From an uncultured Caryophanales bacterium (GTDB lineage: Bacteria > Bacillota_I > Bacilli_A > RFN20 > CAG-449): a DNA stretch of 33,818 bases. The translations under genes were made by a program, and so were the position numbers. The DNA is taken from assembly GCA_945929875.1 (NCBI GenBank), contig CAMEOO010000011.1, positions 1 through 33,818 of the forward strand, in the 5' to 3' direction. Positions 24,787 to 33,778 of the stretch are shown piece by piece (within the stretch, counting starts at the first letter, position 1; each line of letters starts with the position of its first letter). The notes under the pieces are model-generated. The model was not told where the DNA came from. It did not search any database and saw only the letters and a program-made list of their open reading frames with translations.

Positions 24787-25560
24787 ATGGAATTATTTAT
24801 TGAAATTTTAGTGTGTTTATTAGCTTCTCTTGGCGCTGGACTTGGCACTGGTTTAGCCGGTCTTTCTGCAGCTGCAGTGATTACTCCAATGCTAGTTACT
24901 TTTTTAGGTGTACCTGCCTATCAAGCGATTGGAATTGCTTTAGCAAGCGATGTTTTAGCAAGCGCAGTTTCTAGTATTACCTATGCAAAAAACAAGAATT
25001 TAGATGTAAAAAACGGTCTAATCCTTTTAGCGTTTGTTTTGATTTTTACATATGTAGGGAGCTATGTTTCTTCCTTAGTAAAAAGTGAAAGTTTAGGGTT
25101 CATGTCAATTATCTTTACTTTGATTCTTGGAATTAAATTTATCATTGCACCTAAAGTTCACGTCAAAGAAAATAAGAAGAATATGACCACAAAAAGTAAA
25201 GTGATCAAATCGATTATCTTTGGCTCGATGATTGGCTTTATCTGTGGTTTTGTTGGTGCCGGTGGAGGAATGATGATGCTAATGGTACTAACTCTTGGAC
25301 TTGGCTATGAACTTAAGATGGCGGTTGGAACAAGCGTATTTGTCATGTCATTTACTGCCTTGACTGGCTCTATTAGCCATTTTGTTATCGGAGGAATTTA
25401 CGATTACTTAATATTAATTTTATGTATCGTATTTACTTGTATATTCGCTCAACTTGCAAGCCTTTTTGCAAATAAAGCAAGTGAAAAGACCATGGGAAGA
25501 GCAACAGGAATAGTATTAACTATTTTAGGTGTAGTAATGCTAATATTTAATTTGATATAA
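24787..25560 (+). CDS. TauE/SafE family membrane permease
   Basis: The product is 257 residues with about seven or eight hydrophobic segments in two similar halves. The halves open with LGAGLGTGLAGLSAAAVITPML (residues about 14-35) and GFICGFVGAGGGMMMLMVLTLGLG, the repeated Gly-rich motifs of the TauE/SafE (DUF81) anion or sulfite exporter family. The middle is a basic cytoplasmic loop (KVHVKENKKN). Substrates in this family vary (sulfite, sulfoacetate, other anions) and cannot be named here. It has its own promoter and shares a transcript with the HAD gene 25 nt downstream. Confidence 0.85.
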   Translation: MELFIEILVCLLASLGAGLGTGLAGLSAAAVITPMLVTFLGVPAYQAIGIALASDVLASAVSSITYAKNKNLDVKNGLILLAFVLIFTYVGSYVSSLVKSESLGFMSIIFTLILGIKFIIAPKVHVKENKKNMTTKSKVIKSIIFGSMIGFICGFVGAGGGMMMLMVLTLGLGYELKMAVGTSVFVMSFTALTGSISHFVIGGIYDYLILILCIVFTCIFAQLASLFANKASEKTMGRATGIVLTILGVVMLIFNLI

Positions 25561-25585
25561 TTGATTTAAAGGTAGGAAGTATCGC

Positions 25586-26272
25586 ATGATTAAAGTAGTT
25601 TTATTTGATATTGATAATACAATATTAAGTTTTGATGCTCAAGAAGAGAGTTCTTTAAAAAAGTCTTTTAAGCATTTTTCCCTTGGAGAAATATCTTCTT
25701 CTATGATTCAAGAATACGATTTAATTAATAATAAGTATTGGGAAAAATACGAAAGAGGAGAAATTAAAAAAGATAAGGTGTTAATAGAAAGATTTAAAGA
25801 GTTCTTTAGTAATCATAATATTACGTGCGATCCCGTTGCATTTAATAAATATTATGAAGACCATCTTGCTGATACCATCGTCTTTAATGACAATGCTTTT
25901 GAACTTTTACAATATTTAAAATCAAAAGTAAAAATATATGCGGTAACAAATGGAAGCGTCGATGTTCAAACTAAAAAGTTAAATAAATCCAAATTAGTAA
26001 AAGTTTTTGATGATGTTTTCATTTCCGATGTGATGAAAGTCCAAAAGCCAAATGTTAGATTCTTTAATTATCTTTATAAAAGAATCGAAAAAGTAGAAAA
26101 AAATGAAATATTGATCGTTGGTGATTCTTTATCTAGCGATATGCTACTTGGAATTAACGCTGGAATTAAAACTTGTTGGTACAATCCAAAAAATAAGAAC
26201 AATTCTCTTCATTTAAAATTAGACTATCAAATTACTTCTTTAATGCAAGTTATCGATATTGTTAATGAATAA
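25586..26272 (+). CDS. HAD-superfamily hydrolase, YjjG-like nucleotidase/phosphatase
   Basis: The product is a 228-residue cytoplasmic phosphatase. Motif I is LFDIDNTIL, with Asp8 as nucleophile and Asp10. Motif II is VTNGS, motif III Lys is in VQKPNVRFFNY, and motif IV is VGDSLSSDMLLGINAG. A helical cap lies between motifs I and II, as in HAD subclass IA. The overall pattern (FDxDxTxxxF, followed by YxxxNxxxWxxxERGE) is closest to YjjG pyrimidine 5'-nucleotidases. The ribosome site AGGTAGGAAG is strong. It is followed by a terminator, so it ends the TauE unit. Confidence 0.85.
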   Translation: MIKVVLFDIDNTILSFDAQEESSLKKSFKHFSLGEISSSMIQEYDLINNKYWEKYERGEIKKDKVLIERFKEFFSNHNITCDPVAFNKYYEDHLADTIVFNDNAFELLQYLKSKVKIYAVTNGSVDVQTKKLNKSKLVKVFDDVFISDVMKVQKPNVRFFNYLYKRIEKVEKNEILIVGDSLSSDMLLGINAGIKTCWYNPKNKNNSLHLKLDYQITSLMQVIDIVNE

Positions 26273-26356
26273 AGATTTATCTTTAATAAAAAAATATCTC
26301 TTTTAAAACAATTAAATGTAACAATTAGGGGAATATTATTTAACTATATTTTTTAT

Positions 26357-26392
26357 AAAAGATGGAGAATTTGATAAATACCATCTTTTTTA
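26357..26392 (+). terminator. Intrinsic terminator after the HAD gene
   Basis: AAAAGATGG (26357-26365) pairs perfectly with CCATCTTTT (26381-26389) over a 15-nt loop and is followed by T's. It lies 84 nt past the HAD stop. Confidence 0.65.
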
Positions 26393-26440
26393 GTGCTTTA
26401 GACTATTATTTAAATAAAAATAACAATAAAACATAAAATT

Positions 26441-26480
26441 ATCTAGGTACCTTGATTTTTATTTTAAAAAGGTTTATTTT
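26441..26480 (+). promoter_or_regulatory. Promoter and candidate operator of the MarR/ABC unit
   Basis: A -35 box TTGATT (26452-26457) and a -10 box TATTTT (26475-26480) are 17 nt apart. A 16-bp inverted repeat, ATCTAGGTACCTTGAT (26441-26456), is symmetric except for one central-flank pair and overlaps the -35 box. MarR proteins bind inverted repeats of about this size, so autoregulation is likely. The leader would be only about 10 nt. Confidence 0.5.
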
Positions 26481-26496
26481 ATTTTGGGTGACTAAG

Positions 26497-26916
26497 ATGG
26501 AAAAAGATTTAAATTTAATGAAAACGATGAGGTGTTGTGGACATATTCTCTATCATCACTTTAGTATAAATGAAGCTCAAAATAAATTAGTGTTTTTGCT
26601 TTATCGACATGGAGAAATGAATCAAAATGATTTGTTAAAACGACTTGATATTAAATCTGGCTCACTTAGTGAATTAGTGGCAAAAGTTGAAAAGAATGGC
26701 TACATAACTAAAGAAAAGTTATTGGAAGATAAAAGAAATATTATTTTAAAATTAACTCCTTTAGGAGTATCTAAAGCTAAAGAATTCGAACTACAAAGAG
26801 AAAAAGACGCAGAACTATTATTTAAAGAATTAAGTGAAGAGGAAAAAGAAAAACTCCAAGAACTATTAGATAAGACTCTTGTCTCTTGGAAAAAAATATT
26901 GGAAGAAAGGAAGTAA
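26497..26916 (+). CDS. MarR-family transcriptional regulator
   Basis: The product is a 139-residue winged-helix dimer-forming repressor. The start at 26497 follows GGGTG and drops a hydrophobic 15-residue extension that the upstream in-frame TTG would add. The DNA-binding part contains GEMNQNDLLKRLDIKSGSLSELVAKVEKNGYI and the wing EDKRNIILKLTPLG (DKR in place of the usual DRR). The N-terminal RCCGHILYHHF holds Cys13-Cys14 and His residues that could sense oxidants or metal. The stop lies 4 nt before the ABC exporter gene, so it most likely controls that gene and itself. Confidence 0.88.
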   Translation: MEKDLNLMKTMRCCGHILYHHFSINEAQNKLVFLLYRHGEMNQNDLLKRLDIKSGSLSELVAKVEKNGYITKEKLLEDKRNIILKLTPLGVSKAKEFELQREKDAELLFKELSEEEKEKLQELLDKTLVSWKKILEERK

Positions 26917-26920
26917 AAAG

Positions 26921-28648
26921 ATGTTTAAAAGATTTATTAGTTATTATAAACCCCATATTAGAATGTTTACTTTAGATATGGTAGCTTCGTTACTTATTTC
27001 AGTTATTGGAATGTGTTATCCAATTTTAACTAGAAAAGTGTTTAATGATTTTGTCCCTAACGCAAATATCACGATGATTCTCATCTTTGGAGGAGTCCTT
27101 CTAGTTTTATATTTTATTAGAATGCTTCTAAGGTATTTCGTTCAATATTATGGCCATGTAATTGGAGTTAAGATGCAAGCTCAAATGCGTAGCGATATGT
27201 TTAAGCATTTAGAAGAATTACCTTATTCTTATTACGATGAACATGAAACTGGAAAAATTATGTCAAGAATGACAAACGATCTACAAAATGTCAGTGAGCT
27301 TGCTCACCATGGGCCAGAGAACTTATTTATCTGTGGGTTTATGGTAATTGGATCATTTGTATATCTTTGCACGATCAATTGGTTATTGTCCTTAATCATT
27401 TTTGCTTGCGTTCCCATTTTAGTGGCAATCTCATTAATTATGAGAAAAAGAATGAGAGAAGCTTTTACAGAAACAAGAAAAAATGTTGCAATCATCAACT
27501 CTTCTTTAGAATCTAGTATTTCTGGAATTAGAGTAACCAAAGCTTTCACTAATAACGATAAAGAAATTGAAAAGTTTGAAAAAGGAAATGTTCAATATGT
27601 AAAAAGTAGATCAAAAGCTTATAAGGCGATGGGGGCTTTTTCTAGCTCCACAAACTTTATCATGGATTTATTCTATCTTGTATGCGTAGTCGCAGGAGGA
27701 ATTATCGCTATTACTACAGACACATTTTCAACAGCAGATTATCTAGCGTTTGTCGTTTCTATTAGTTTATTTATCTCACCATTAACTACTTTGATCAACT
27801 TTGTTGAACAATATCAAGATGGAACTACAGGATTTAAAAGATTCTTAGAGATTATGGATGAGAAACCTGAAAAAGAAAATCCAAATGCGATAGAGGATGT
27901 CTCTTTACAAGGAAATATCGAATTTAAAAATGTTTATTTCTCATATGAAACAAAAGCTAATATTTTAAATGATGTATCTTTTAAAATTAATAAAGGAGAA
28001 ACTATCGCATTAGTTGGTGAATCTGGAGGAGGAAAAACTACAATTTGCCATTTAATCCCAAACTTTTACAAAGTTACAAGTGGGAAAATACTAATCGATG
28101 GAATCAATATCAATGATTTAAGTTTCAAGGCTTTAAGAAGAGCGATAGGAATTGTTCAACAAGATGTCTTCTTATTTAATGGGACGATTAAAGAAAATAT
28201 TCTTTATGGAAAGTTAGATGCTTCTTTTGAAGAAGTGGTTCTAGCTAGTAAAAGAGCAAATATTTATGACTACATTATGACTTTACCTGATGGCTTTGAC
28301 ACTGAAATTGGCGAAAGAGGAGTTAAACTGTCAGGTGGGCAAAAGCAAAGATTATCGATTGCTAGAGTATTTCTAAAAAATCCTCCGATATTGATCTTAG
28401 ATGAAGCGACTTCCGCATTAGACAATACAACCGAAATCATGATTCAAGATGCTTTAAATGAACTAGCAAAAGGAAGAACTACCATTGTTGTAGCCCATCG
28501 CTTATCGACAATTAAAAACGCTAATCGAATTTTAGTAGTCAACGCTGGAGTAATTGTCGAAGAAGGAAGCCATGAAGAATTATTATCTCTAAATGGTATT
28601 TATGCAAGATTATATAATTTGCAGTTTAGAAATGACCTTTTATCCTAA
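26921..28648 (+). CDS. ABC exporter, full half-transporter (membrane domain plus ATPase)
   Basis: The product is 575 residues, the normal size of a type IV (B-family) half-transporter that works as a homodimer to export drugs, lipids or peptides. The membrane domain with about six segments spans residues 1-310 and includes the coupling-helix region EETGKIMSRMTNDL-like sequence (HETGKIMSRMTNDL). The ATPase has Walker A GESGGGKTT (366-374, Lys372), Q-loop QQDVFLF, signature LSGGQKQR (470-477), Walker B ILILDEATSALD and switch His in VAHRLST. The start at 26921 follows GAAAGGAAG. It is co-transcribed with MarR, which suggests inducible export. The substrate is unknown. Confidence 0.92.
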   Translation: MFKRFISYYKPHIRMFTLDMVASLLISVIGMCYPILTRKVFNDFVPNANITMILIFGGVLLVLYFIRMLLRYFVQYYGHVIGVKMQAQMRSDMFKHLEELPYSYYDEHETGKIMSRMTNDLQNVSELAHHGPENLFICGFMVIGSFVYLCTINWLLSLIIFACVPILVAISLIMRKRMREAFTETRKNVAIINSSLESSISGIRVTKAFTNNDKEIEKFEKGNVQYVKSRSKAYKAMGAFSSSTNFIMDLFYLVCVVAGGIIAITTDTFSTADYLAFVVSISLFISPLTTLINFVEQYQDGTTGFKRFLEIMDEKPEKENPNAIEDVSLQGNIEFKNVYFSYETKANILNDVSFKINKGETIALVGESGGGKTTICHLIPNFYKVTSGKILIDGININDLSFKALRRAIGIVQQDVFLFNGTIKENILYGKLDASFEEVVLASKRANIYDYIMTLPDGFDTEIGERGVKLSGGQKQRLSIARVFLKNPPILILDEATSALDNTTEIMIQDALNELAKGRTTIVVAHRLSTIKNANRILVVNAGVIVEEGSHEELLSLNGIYARLYNLQFRNDLLS

Positions 28649-28728
28649 TTATTAATAATTGTTTATTTTAAAAAAATAAAAAAAGAGAAAGTAAAGATAA
28701 TGTAAAAAAGCAAAATTTTCTTTTTATC

Positions 28729-28758
28729 TATACAAAATTATTTATTTTCCTATATAAT
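28729..28758 (+). promoter_or_regulatory. Probable sigma-A promoter of the giant lipoprotein gene
   Basis: A perfect -10 box TATAAT (28753-28758) has a weak -35 TATACA (28729-28734) at 18 nt. The leader of about 36 nt contains short complementary pieces (CCGT/ACGG and ATCC/GGAT) before the ribosome site GGGAGGA. Confidence 0.5.
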
Positions 28759-28801
28759 GAAATTGCCGTGAATCCAAACGGATATGGGAGGAATTAAAAT
28801 A

Positions 28802-31800
28802 ATGGATAATAAAAGAAATGTCGCAACAAAGACTCTTTTAGTTCTTTCTTGCGCTTTTTTACTTGGATTAACTTCATGTACAAAGAAGCATCATCCAAGT
28901 AGTGATACTACTAGTAGCGCGCCAATAAGTGAAACTACTAGCGAATCTACTTCAGAAACTACTAGCGATATAACAACTAGCGAAGGTACTAGCGATGTAA
29001 CAACTAGCGAAGGTACTAGCGATTCAACAACTAGTGAAGAACCTTCAACTGATGTTTCTAGCGGAGATACTTCTTCAGAAGATCCAAGTAGCGATGTCTC
29101 AAGTGAAGATGCATCTTCAGAAGAATCTAGTAGCGAAGAAGTATTATTAGATTTTGGTGAAAATGTAAAATTAAGCGACAAAACAGTAACTTATAATGGT
29201 GAAGAACAAACATTGACTGTTGAAAATTTACCACAAGGCGCTGTAGTAACTTATGAAGGAACACATAAGTTCATAAATGCTGGTGAATATACAATTAGAG
29301 CAACTGTTTCTAAAGAAGGTTACAATAATAAAGTAGTATCCGCAAAATTAACAATTGCAAAAGCTAAGGTTGAAGTACCAACTGCAAAGACAAACCTTGT
29401 TTATACAGGTGAAACAATAGTTGGTGTTGATTCTCATAACTTATATACAGTTACTGGTGGATCAGCAGTAGAAGCTGGAACTCACGAAGCAACTGTCACA
29501 TTAAAAGATACTAATAACTATGAATGGGCTAGCGAGTTTGATGGTAAAGTATCATACACTATCGCTAAAGCAGAAATCTCTGTCTCTGGTGTTACTGCTC
29601 CTGAAATGAGTGTTGTTGATACTGGTAGTGCAATTAACTTTGTTGTTAATGGAGTTCCAAGCAACGTAAAAGCAACAGTTACTTACTATTCAGATGAAGC
29701 GATGACAACACCTGTTAGTGAAGCTAAAGGCGTTGGCGTTTACTTTGTTAAAGTTGAATTAGCTTCAAAAAGCACTAACTACAAATTAGTTGGAAAAACT
29801 ACATTAACTTCAAAATTAACAATTAGAGAAAATAATACTGGTGTTACTTTTGCTGGTGCTACATTTACCTATGATGGTACAGAAAAGACCATTGCAGTAG
29901 ATATGACTAATGCTAAAACTGATGGTGACTTTGAAGTTACTTACTTTATAGATGCAGAATGTACTACTCCATTTACTACCGCAACAAATGCAGGAACATA
30001 CAATGTTTATGCAAAAGTAGTTGACAAGAATCAAGTTTATAGTGAAACTGTTTTACCAGCTACATTAACAATCAATAAGGTTGCTGTTAAAGTTGTAGTC
30101 CAAAATAAAGAAGTTACTTATAATCAAGACGCTCCTACATTTACTTATGAAGTAGAAGGATTAGTAAATGGAGAATCCGCTGAAAATGTTATTGCAGGAA
30201 ATGCTACATTTACTTGCGCTTATGTAAAAGGATCAAATGTTGGAAAATATGATATTACATTATCTGGATTAACTGCAGATAACTATGAATTGACTTTTGA
30301 AAAAGGTAAATTAACTGTTAAAAAAGCAACTTACGATTTAAGTGGAGTAACTGTTAAAGAAGAAACTACTTACACATATGATGGAACTTCAAAAGAAATA
30401 GAAGTACCAGGAGTTCCTACAGGAGTAAGTGCTACTGTTACTTACTATTCTGATGCTGAACATACTACTCCAGTTTCTGAATGTAAGAAGGCTGGTACAT
30501 ATTATGTAGTTGTTACATTGACTTCTTCAGATACTAACTATAATGCAGTTGATGTTACAAAGAATGTTACTTTAACAATAAATAAAGCTAAAGTAGAAGT
30601 ACCAACTGCTAAAGATGGTTTAAAATATACAGGAACTGAATTAGTTGGTGTTGAGGAAAATGAACTATATACAGTTACTGATGGATCTGCGACAAATGCA
30701 GGTAAATATACCGCAAAAGTTACATTAAAAGATACAACTAACTATGAATGGGCTAATGCTGAATTTAATGGTGAAGTAGAATTTGAAATAGCTAAAGCCG
30801 ATGTTGTTTTAAGCAAAGTAGAAGTAGCAGGTTTAGGTGAAAAAAATGCTACAGCATATAGTGGAACAGTAAAAAAAGTTACTGTTACAGGATTACCAGA
30901 AGGAGTATTTAGCGCAAGTGTTGAGTATTATGCTGATGCTGAACATACTATTCCAGTTTCTGAATGTAAGAATGCGGGTATATATTATGTAGTTGTAACG
31001 TTTAATCAAGAAGATAAAAACAACTATAATACCACTTCTAAAGAACCAGTTACTGGTGAATTAATAATTAAACAAAAAGTATTAAGCGTTACTTGGACTG
31101 GTGAAACTGAATATACCTACGATGGAACAGAAAAAACTATTCCAACTTGCGTAATTAATGAAGGGCAAGTAATTGCAGGCGATGAAGTTAATTTAGGAGT
31201 ATACGGTGAATCTACAATTAAATTTGTTGGCGAATACGGCTATAAATTAGCGCTAGAAGGTGCGCAAGCTAGTAATTATGAAATCGATTATGAAAATGGA
31301 TCATATTTAGTTTCAATTTTAGCTCCTCAAAAAAATGTATTAAGCAATTGGTCAGAATTATTAGCGGATGACTTTACTTCAGGTCAATATGCATTTGTCT
31401 TTGGAAGTGAGTCCAAATACTATGCTTTGACTAATAATGTTAATACAACTAATAAACCAATCGGTGCAAATATATGTGAATCATTTACTTCGCTTGAAAG
31501 AATTAGCTTTTCAAATAGCAGCATTTGGACAATTTCTTCTACAGAAGGTGGTTACTATATTAAAGTAGAAGATAGTTATTTATCTGGATCTACTGATTCT
31601 GATGCTAAAACTGCATTATTGTTATTACAAGAAGCAGATAGTTCTTCTGTTTGGTCAATAGGTGGAAATTATGAAAGTGGATACTATTTCTATAATGGAA
31701 ATAGAGCAATATTGTTTAATGGCACATCATCTGTTGGATATTATGCAACAAGCAATTTATCTTCTTATTATAAATTAGACTTGTATAAACTTGGATATGA

Positions 31801-33730
31801 AGAGCCAGTTACATTGAAAGTAGAAGAAGTAGCAGCTGCAAATGGAACTATGACAGTAAAATCATCAACTGAACAATTAGTTAATTTAGTAGGTAGCGTT
31901 GATAAACTATCAATTAAAATTACTCCTGCTGAACATAAGATGCTTGTTTCTTTAGAAGTTGTTGATAATAATGGAGTAACATTAGAAACATTAGTTACAA
32001 CTAAGAATGAAGATGGTACATATACATATGATAAGGTTCCTTCTCATAGTGGTAAATTAGTTGCTACATTTGGAGATGCAGTTTCTTATAGTTTATCTCA
32101 AAGTACTCTTGAAAATGGTGAAATATCAGGATTATTAGAAAACTATTATGCTGGTGAAACTGTTTCATTTACTGTAACTCCTAATTCAACTTACTATGTT
32201 AAAAATGTAGTTGTAAAAGATGCGTCAAATACTGAAATAGAATTGTCATTAGAAGATGGTAAATATGTATTTGTAATGCCTGAATCAAATGTTACTGTAT
32301 CCGTTGAAATTGTTAAACAACCTTCTGTTACATTAGAGCAAACCGCGAATGGAACATTTGTTGTTAAACATGGAGAAACTACATTAGAAAGTGGTGTTTT
32401 AGTTAACGGGAATATAGAAGTAACTGTTGTCGCTACTCCAAATACTGCTTATGTAGTAGATCAAGTTTTAGTTAATGGAATAGCTGTTGAAAATAACGCT
32501 GTTACTATAACCGAAGATACTGTTATCAAGGTTACATATAAATTGATGTCTACTACTTCAATTGCGGATATTTTAGATGGTAAGATTTCTGATAATGAAA
32601 AGATCTTAGTATCAGGCACTATATCAAAATTAGGAGCAAGTAGTGATTCAAATTCATACATTTCTGATGATTCTGCTGAACCTAAGACTTTATTAGTCTA
32701 TAAATTTACAAATGGTGATAATTACAATAAAGTAAAAGAAGGCGATATGGTTTTACTATATGGTACTTATCAAAACTACAATGGAACTCATGAAATTAAG
32801 TTTGTTTATGTAATTGATTGCTTTACTGCTCCATCAGTAAGTTATATTGATGGAACAAAATTAGTATGGGATGGTAACGCTACAAGCTATGATATCTATT
32901 GCGGAACCGAAACTGCTAATACTGTAGTAGCTTCTAAAGTTGAAGGAAATGAATTAGACTTAAGTACAGTTGAAGGATTATCATTTACTGACAATACTTC
33001 ATATGTATTTAAAGTAGTAGCTCATAAAACTTCTTTAGCAGGAGATAACTGGGAATTAACTAGTGCTGAATTAAGCTGTGTATATAATACTTCTTACACA
33101 ATCACTTATAAATATAATGATGATGGTGTTACTCCTGATGGTACACTATCTAGTGTAACAAAGGTTACTTTACCTGAAAAAGATCCTACTAGAACAGGAT
33201 ATGTATTTGAAGGATGGTTTACTGATGCAGCTTGCACTAAAGCAGCAAAAAAAGATGAAGTACTAACTGGTAATCTTGTTTTATATGCTAAGTGGAAAGA
33301 TGCTAGTACAAATTATAAATATAGTTATTCATTTGTTTCCAAAGCTTTCAGTACTAATAATGAAACAGCAACCTTAGATGGTGTGGATTGGAAACTGGAA
33401 ATGGATTCTACTTATATTGGGGATTTAGATTCAAACAAAGGCTTACAATTTGGAAAAAGTAAGGAACCAGCGAAATCATTAGTCTTATCAACTTCAGACA
33501 TTAGTGGAACGATTAAAAGCATATCCATTAATACATCAGGTGCTAGTAGTATTAATGGCTCATTCACAATTACTATTGATGGTAAATCAGTTGGAACATC
33601 AACAACGTTAACTAGTACTGCTACTGATTATACATTCACTTGTGATAATAAAGGTGAAATTGTCATTACGTTTACGCAAAGTTCTTCTAAAGCAATTTAC
33701 ATTAAATCAATTACTATTGAATATTTGTAG
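28802..33730 (+). CDS. Giant modular lipoprotein with MBG-like, OB-fold-like and InlB modules
   Basis: The product is 1642 residues. The ATG at 28802 has GGGAGGA 9 nt upstream; an earlier ATG at 28784 overlaps that site. The signal peptide ends in lipobox LTSC (Cys26). Residues about 30-118 are a Ser/Thr/Glu/Asp stalk. About nine MBG/Ig-like modules of 70-90 residues follow (about 119-840), each with a TYDGTEKTI- or YTG-like start and an AGTY...V strand. Residues about 845-1000 are a separate beta region, then two or three bacterial-repeat modules (about 1010-1240). An OB-fold-like region (SIADILDGKISDNEKILVSG) comes next, then an InlB B-repeat near 1445-1500 (GYVFEGWFTDAAC...LYAKWK) and a C-terminal beta-sandwich-like part. 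No LPXTG is present; anchoring is by lipid. Surface adhesion or glycan binding is inferred from module types. Confidence 0.88.
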   Translation: MDNKRNVATKTLLVLSCAFLLGLTSCTKKHHPSSDTTSSAPISETTSESTSETTSDITTSEGTSDVTTSEGTSDSTTSEEPSTDVSSGDTSSEDPSSDVSSEDASSEESSSEEVLLDFGENVKLSDKTVTYNGEEQTLTVENLPQGAVVTYEGTHKFINAGEYTIRATVSKEGYNNKVVSAKLTIAKAKVEVPTAKTNLVYTGETIVGVDSHNLYTVTGGSAVEAGTHEATVTLKDTNNYEWASEFDGKVSYTIAKAEISVSGVTAPEMSVVDTGSAINFVVNGVPSNVKATVTYYSDEAMTTPVSEAKGVGVYFVKVELASKSTNYKLVGKTTLTSKLTIRENNTGVTFAGATFTYDGTEKTIAVDMTNAKTDGDFEVTYFIDAECTTPFTTATNAGTYNVYAKVVDKNQVYSETVLPATLTINKVAVKVVVQNKEVTYNQDAPTFTYEVEGLVNGESAENVIAGNATFTCAYVKGSNVGKYDITLSGLTADNYELTFEKGKLTVKKATYDLSGVTVKEETTYTYDGTSKEIEVPGVPTGVSATVTYYSDAEHTTPVSECKKAGTYYVVVTLTSSDTNYNAVDVTKNVTLTINKAKVEVPTAKDGLKYTGTELVGVEENELYTVTDGSATNAGKYTAKVTLKDTTNYEWANAEFNGEVEFEIAKADVVLSKVEVAGLGEKNATAYSGTVKKVTVTGLPEGVFSASVEYYADAEHTIPVSECKNAGIYYVVVTFNQEDKNNYNTTSKEPVTGELIIKQKVLSVTWTGETEYTYDGTEKTIPTCVINEGQVIAGDEVNLGVYGESTIKFVGEYGYKLALEGAQASNYEIDYENGSYLVSILAPQKNVLSNWSELLADDFTSGQYAFVFGSESKYYALTNNVNTTNKPIGANICESFTSLERISFSNSSIWTISSTEGGYYIKVEDSYLSGSTDSDAKTALLLLQEADSSSVWSIGGNYESGYYFYNGNRAILFNGTSSVGYYATSNLSSYYKLDLYKLGYEEPVTLKVEEVAAANGTMTVKSSTEQLVNLVGSVDKLSIKITPAEHKMLVSLEVVDNNGVTLETLVTTKNEDGTYTYDKVPSHSGKLVATFGDAVSYSLSQSTLENGEISGLLENYYAGETVSFTVTPNSTYYVKNVVVKDASNTEIELSLEDGKYVFVMPESNVTVSVEIVKQPSVTLEQTANGTFVVKHGETTLESGVLVNGNIEVTVVATPNTAYVVDQVLVNGIAVENNAVTITEDTVIKVTYKLMSTTSIADILDGKISDNEKILVSGTISKLGASSDSNSYISDDSAEPKTLLVYKFTNGDNYNKVKEGDMVLLYGTYQNYNGTHEIKFVYVIDCFTAPSVSYIDGTKLVWDGNATSYDIYCGTETANTVVASKVEGNELDLSTVEGLSFTDNTSYVFKVVAHKTSLAGDNWELTSAELSCVYNTSYTITYKYNDDGVTPDGTLSSVTKVTLPEKDPTRTGYVFEGWFTDAACTKAAKKDEVLTGNLVLYAKWKDASTNYKYSYSFVSKAFSTNNETATLDGVDWKLEMDSTYIGDLDSNKGLQFGKSKEPAKSLVLSTSDISGTIKSISINTSGASSINGSFTITIDGKSVGTSTTLTSTATDYTFTCDNKGEIVITFTQSSSKAIYIKSITIEYL
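28967..29047 (+). repeat. 27-bp tandem repeat coding the Ser/Thr stalk
   Basis: There are three copies of 27 bp at 28967, 28994 and 29021. The first two differ at one base (GATAT/GATGT) and the third is more diverged. They encode S-D-x-T-T-S-E-(G/E)-(T/P) nonapeptides, so copy-number change keeps the frame. Confidence 0.8.
30451..30512 (+). repeat. 62-bp direct repeat, copy 1, within MBG-like modules
   Basis: This 62-bp copy matches 30934-30995 at 58 of 62 bases, 483 bp apart and in the same frame. It encodes AEHTTPVSECKKAGTYYVVV, against AEHTIPVSECKNAGIYYVVV in copy 2. Confidence 0.8.
30934..30995 (+). repeat. 62-bp direct repeat, copy 2, within MBG-like modules
   Basis: This is the partner of 30451-30512. 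The low DNA divergence compared with the other modules points to a recent segment duplication or gene conversion inside the gene. Confidence 0.8.
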
Positions 33731-33778
33731 TCAGCTAGAACTAGATATCTATAATAAATATATTTAGTTTATAAATTT

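Noticed and set aside
24787-25560. Naming the TauE/SafE protein a sulfite exporter outright.
   Set aside because: The family transports several anions and no sulfur-metabolism gene is adjacent.
28967-29047. Short regular repeats considered as a CRISPR array.
   Set aside because: The repeats are direct, contiguous and in frame with a Ser/Thr stalk; there are no spacers.
28891-29181. Minus-strand 96-codon Ser/Val/Leu-rich frame.
   Set aside because: It is the reverse reading of the 27-bp Ser/Thr repeats and is not a gene.
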